Shown here one piece after another: positions 33,250-35,105 of a stretch of 35,105 nt of DNA. Position numbers and translations under genes: made by a program. The notes beneath the pieces are model-generated. The model was given only the letters and a program-made list of their open reading frames with translations. It searched no databases and had not been told where the DNA came from. Numbering within the stretch: position 1 is the first letter of the stretch; every line of letters starts with the position of its first letter. The stretch comes from JBBAFM01 sp041655415 (GTDB lineage Bacteria; Bacillota; Clostridia; Peptostreptococcales; JAAYPU01): positions 1 to 35,105 of the forward strand of contig CAYSBC010000016.1 of NCBI GenBank assembly GCA_964429195.1, in the 5' to 3' direction.

Positions 33250-33279
33250 AAAAAAGACAGCTTGTAGGCTGTCTTTTTT
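33250..33279. terminator. Bidirectional terminator after argF
   Basis: GACAGC (33256-33261) pairs with GCTGTC (33268-33273), loop TTGTAG. It is flanked by six A on the left and six T on the right, so it serves argF on the plus strand and the Fic-fold gene on the minus strand. Confidence 0.92.
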
Positions 33280-33300
33280 ACTCTTTATAATATCTAATTT

Positions 33301-34017
33301 TTAGTTGCTGGTTAAATTTATAAAAAACTCCAATCGGTTATTTAAACACTTCAATATCTTGTCATAAAATTCTTCATATTGACCTGTTCGCATATAAAGA
33401 CTTATAAGATCGTTATAATAGGTTTCGTCCATGTCAAAGCTAATAGCTGGGTAGCCGGCCTTAATCAACTCGAAATTAAGCAATGCTCTTGCTGTTTTTT
33501 CATTTTCTTCTTTGTAAGGGCAAATAGCCATAATTTTATGATGTAACAGGGTACTTTTAAGTACAGGATTAAGATCTTTGCTCTCATTCAAATACCAATG
33601 ATTGAATTCCTTCATTCTATGAGGTACTTCTTTAAAATGGGGCGGTATATATTTACACTCTAATTTCACCGGATTATTATCCCGATAATTATAATCTTCT
33701 CCCTCACAAAACAAATTGTTAATATAACTTATTTTATCAGAATACATTTTTTCTTTATACATGGCCATCTTTTCAAGATGATGAATGACATCCACATGTC
33801 TGCTCACCACCATATGGTCTTCTATTGTTCTCGACAAAATATACTCTCCCTTTATTATAGCCAATGTTTCCTTGAGAGACATAGAACTACCTGATAGTCT
33901 ATTCGAAGAATAAACCCATTCAGATAGCCAGACTTCTTTCATATGTTCGATTATCTTATTTGAAAAAGGACCTCTGTTTTCCAGAATGAACTTTTTCTTA
34001 ATTATCTCTCTCATCAT
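33301..34017 (-). CDS. Fic-fold protein with degenerate catalytic motif (probable pseudoenzyme)
   Basis: Fic proteins usually transfer AMP from ATP to target proteins. This 238-aa protein keeps the whole architecture. The N-terminal helix WVYSSNRLSGSSMSLKET (about 34-51) corresponds to the usual SSNRIEGNTLTLxET. DYNYRDNNPVKLECKYIPP (108-126) corresponds to the GxYR...V.I.G..Y.PP stretch, followed by VPHRMKEFNHW. The active-site motif HPFxDGNGRTAR, however, reads CPYKEENEKTAR (166-177): the catalytic His is Cys, both Gly are Glu and the Arg is Lys. The inhibitory Glu of SxxxEG is Ser42. It is therefore unlikely to be an active AMP transferase. It is the last gene after the lipoprotein gene, with a 25-bp gap. 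Confidence 0.85.
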   Translation of the reverse strand: MMREIIKKKFILENRGPFSNKIIEHMKEVWLSEWVYSSNRLSGSSMSLKETLAIIKGEYILSRTIEDHMVVSRHVDVIHHLEKMAMYKEKMYSDKISYINNLFCEGEDYNYRDNNPVKLECKYIPPHFKEVPHRMKEFNHWYLNESKDLNPVLKSTLLHHKIMAICPYKEENEKTARALLNFELIKAGYPAISFDMDETYYNDLISLYMRTGQYEEFYDKILKCLNNRLEFFINLTSN

Positions 34018-34042
34018 TTTAATGCTCCCAGAGTACTTCGTT

Positions 34043-34903
34043 TTATTCTAAGGAATCACCCATATCAATTGCATTCAAGGCTTCTTCAGGTAGTTCAAAG
34101 TTCTCAGCAGTATTGTGATTTGAAATAGTTATGGTTATAGTCATTTCCATGTTCTTAAACATTTCTTTTTCTTCATCTGTCATTTCCTCTATTTCTAATT
34201 TGGTCATCAGCCTTTCCATCATCTTTCCTAGGTCCATGCTGTATTTTACGATTTCCCCTGAATCCTTATCAATCCACATTCTATAATTTAAATCATCTAA
34301 TTCAGACAGCATCTTTCCTAGGTCCTCCGTGGATGTCATGGGAATCATGCTCCCCAAAGCTTCATTCTTTGCAACAATCTCTTCATACATTTTCATGGAA
34401 ATTGCTAAATCGAGAATTCGAGCTTTACTACCCTTGATTTCTTCTTCGCCGACTATCTTAGCTGTTTTTGTATATTCCATCATCAGTTGAATATCCTCAG
34501 AAGGGTCTGTTTGCATGATATCCCCAAGCCCATCAATATTGATATTCATCTTATACCATTGTCCCTGAACGTTTTGATATAAAACAATATTATCTGTTTC
34601 TTGAACCATATACTGCTCAATATGCTGCACCTCTTCCATATTGCTTAAATGAACATCCATATTCATATAGAACTTCATAGGTTCCATAAAAATAGTACCT
34701 GTTCCGAAAGTATTGATATCCATTTCTCCTTGAACAGGATCAACAATCTTCATATGACTCTCTATCTCGGCATCGTAATTTTCCCAATTTGCCGACTTTT
34801 CAGTTGCATCAAGTAACAAATTCAAAGCTTCTTTTTCATTACTGCAGCCTATCATTGAAAACAATAGGATAGCACTAAATAATAATAGTAAAAACTTCTT
34901 CAT
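34043..34903 (-). CDS. DUF6612-like lipoprotein
   Basis: A 286-aa lipoprotein. The signal peptide MKKFLLLLFSAILLFSMIGC ends in a lipobox with Cys20, so it should be anchored on the outer face of the membrane. The rest is acidic and Met-rich, with the pattern of DUF6612 (beta-rich, LolA/LppX-like): NYDAEIESHMKI, MEPMKFYMNMDV, GQWYKMNI, and YRMWIDKDSGEIVKYSMDL. The function is unknown; relatives are predicted to bind hydrophobic ligands. It lies 28 bp after the aminotransferase gene and 25 bp before the Fic-fold gene, all on the same strand. Confidence 0.82.
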   Translation of the reverse strand: MKKFLLLLFSAILLFSMIGCSNEKEALNLLLDATEKSANWENYDAEIESHMKIVDPVQGEMDINTFGTGTIFMEPMKFYMNMDVHLSNMEEVQHIEQYMVQETDNIVLYQNVQGQWYKMNINIDGLGDIMQTDPSEDIQLMMEYTKTAKIVGEEEIKGSKARILDLAISMKMYEEIVAKNEALGSMIPMTSTEDLGKMLSELDDLNYRMWIDKDSGEIVKYSMDLGKMMERLMTKLEIEEMTDEEKEMFKNMEMTITITISNHNTAENFELPEEALNAIDMGDSLE

Positions 34904-34931
34904 TACTTCTCCTTTCCTTACCCAAATACAC

Positions 34932-35105
34932 TTATATATGAACTATCCATCCAAATTCATCCCTTGCTTTTCCACTTTGAATTTGTGTAATAGCATCATA
35001 TAATCTTTGTGATAACTGACTTATTCCATTGTTGTTAATAGTAATATCTTGGCCTTTCCAACCCAAAACACCACCAGGAGATATGACGGCCGCCGTTCCC
35101 CATGC
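34932..35105 (-). CDS. ilvE: Branched-chain amino acid aminotransferase, C-terminal end
   Basis: The last 57 codons of a gene entering from the right edge. The protein reads AWGTAAVISPGGVLGWKG, later NNGISQLSQRLYDAITQIQSG, and ends FGWIVHI. This matches the C-terminus of the larger (about 340-360 aa) class IV aminotransferases, where GTAAVISP is a conserved PLP-site loop and LYD..TxIQxG...D.FGW is the usual ending. These enzymes make or degrade Leu, Ile and Val. The rest of the gene is outside the window. Confidence 0.88.
   Translation of the reverse strand, partial: AWGTAAVISPGGVLGWKGQDITINNNGISQLSQRLYDAITQIQSGKARDEFGWIVHI

Noticed and set aside
1..35105. CRISPR array, tRNA or rRNA genes, transposases, prophage or toxin-antitoxin cassettes
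   Set aside because: No short regular repeats with spacers, cloverleaf-like sequences, integrase or transposase motifs were seen. The flagellin repeats are long coding repeats, not mobile elements.

Overview
The window looks like chromosomal DNA from a motile, low-GC Gram-positive anaerobe of class Clostridia. The evidence is strong GGAGG-type ribosome binding sites, frequent TTG/GTG starts, the FlgM-FlgN-FlgK-FlgL-FliW-CsrA-flagellin order, a FliY-type motor switch, a tetrahydrofolate riboswitch in front of folT, and a murB-PHP-rapZ-yvcK-whiA-dnaE-pfkA-pyk cluster. The flagellin and FliW/CsrA proteins resemble those of Alkaliphilus-like clostridia, but I cannot fix the genus by eye.

Positions 1-7160 (minus strand) are the late flagellar region. 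A sigma-D-type promoter drives flgM-flgN-flgK-flgL-fliW-csrA and ends in a hairpin terminator. A second sigma-D-type promoter drives a tandem flagellin array: two complete genes, plus the first 55 bases of a third at the left edge. The flagellins are identical in DNA at both ends and in the spacer, and differ only in a modular middle. Each leader carries two good matches to CsrA binding sites, so the FliW-CsrA-flagellin feedback loop can be read from the DNA.

Positions 7196-13670 (minus strand) hold one chemotaxis and motor-switch operon: cheA-cheW-cheR-cheB-cheY-fliM-fliY, closed by a terminator. CheB is only the catalytic domain. FliY keeps both CheC-type phosphatase motifs and has a Pro/Gln repeat linker.

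Positions 13900-17066 are mixed: a membrane DUF421/DUF4363 pair, the riboswitch-controlled folate transporter component folT, a 44-bp perfect palindrome between folT and a converging unknown gene, and a patatin-like lipase.

Positions 17063-28146 (minus strand) hold murB, a PHP hydrolase, rapZ, yvcK, whiA, dnaE, pfkA and pyk. This links wall precursor synthesis, carbon-flux control, replication and lower glycolysis. A small opposite-strand DUF1540 gene splits the cluster between yvcK and whiA.

Positions 28294-35105 hold an orphan membrane-anchored solute-binding-like protein, a divergent argG-argH-argF operon behind an ArgR operator, and, on the minus strand, the end of a branched-chain aminotransferase, a DUF6612-like lipoprotein and a Fic-fold protein whose catalytic motif is destroyed. 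I found no tRNA, rRNA, CRISPR array, transposase or prophage. No gene-free stretch exceeds 300 bp. The least ordinary items are the Fic pseudoenzyme, the mosaic flagellin array with its CsrA leaders, the folT terminator that buries its own ribosome binding site, and the receiver-less CheB.
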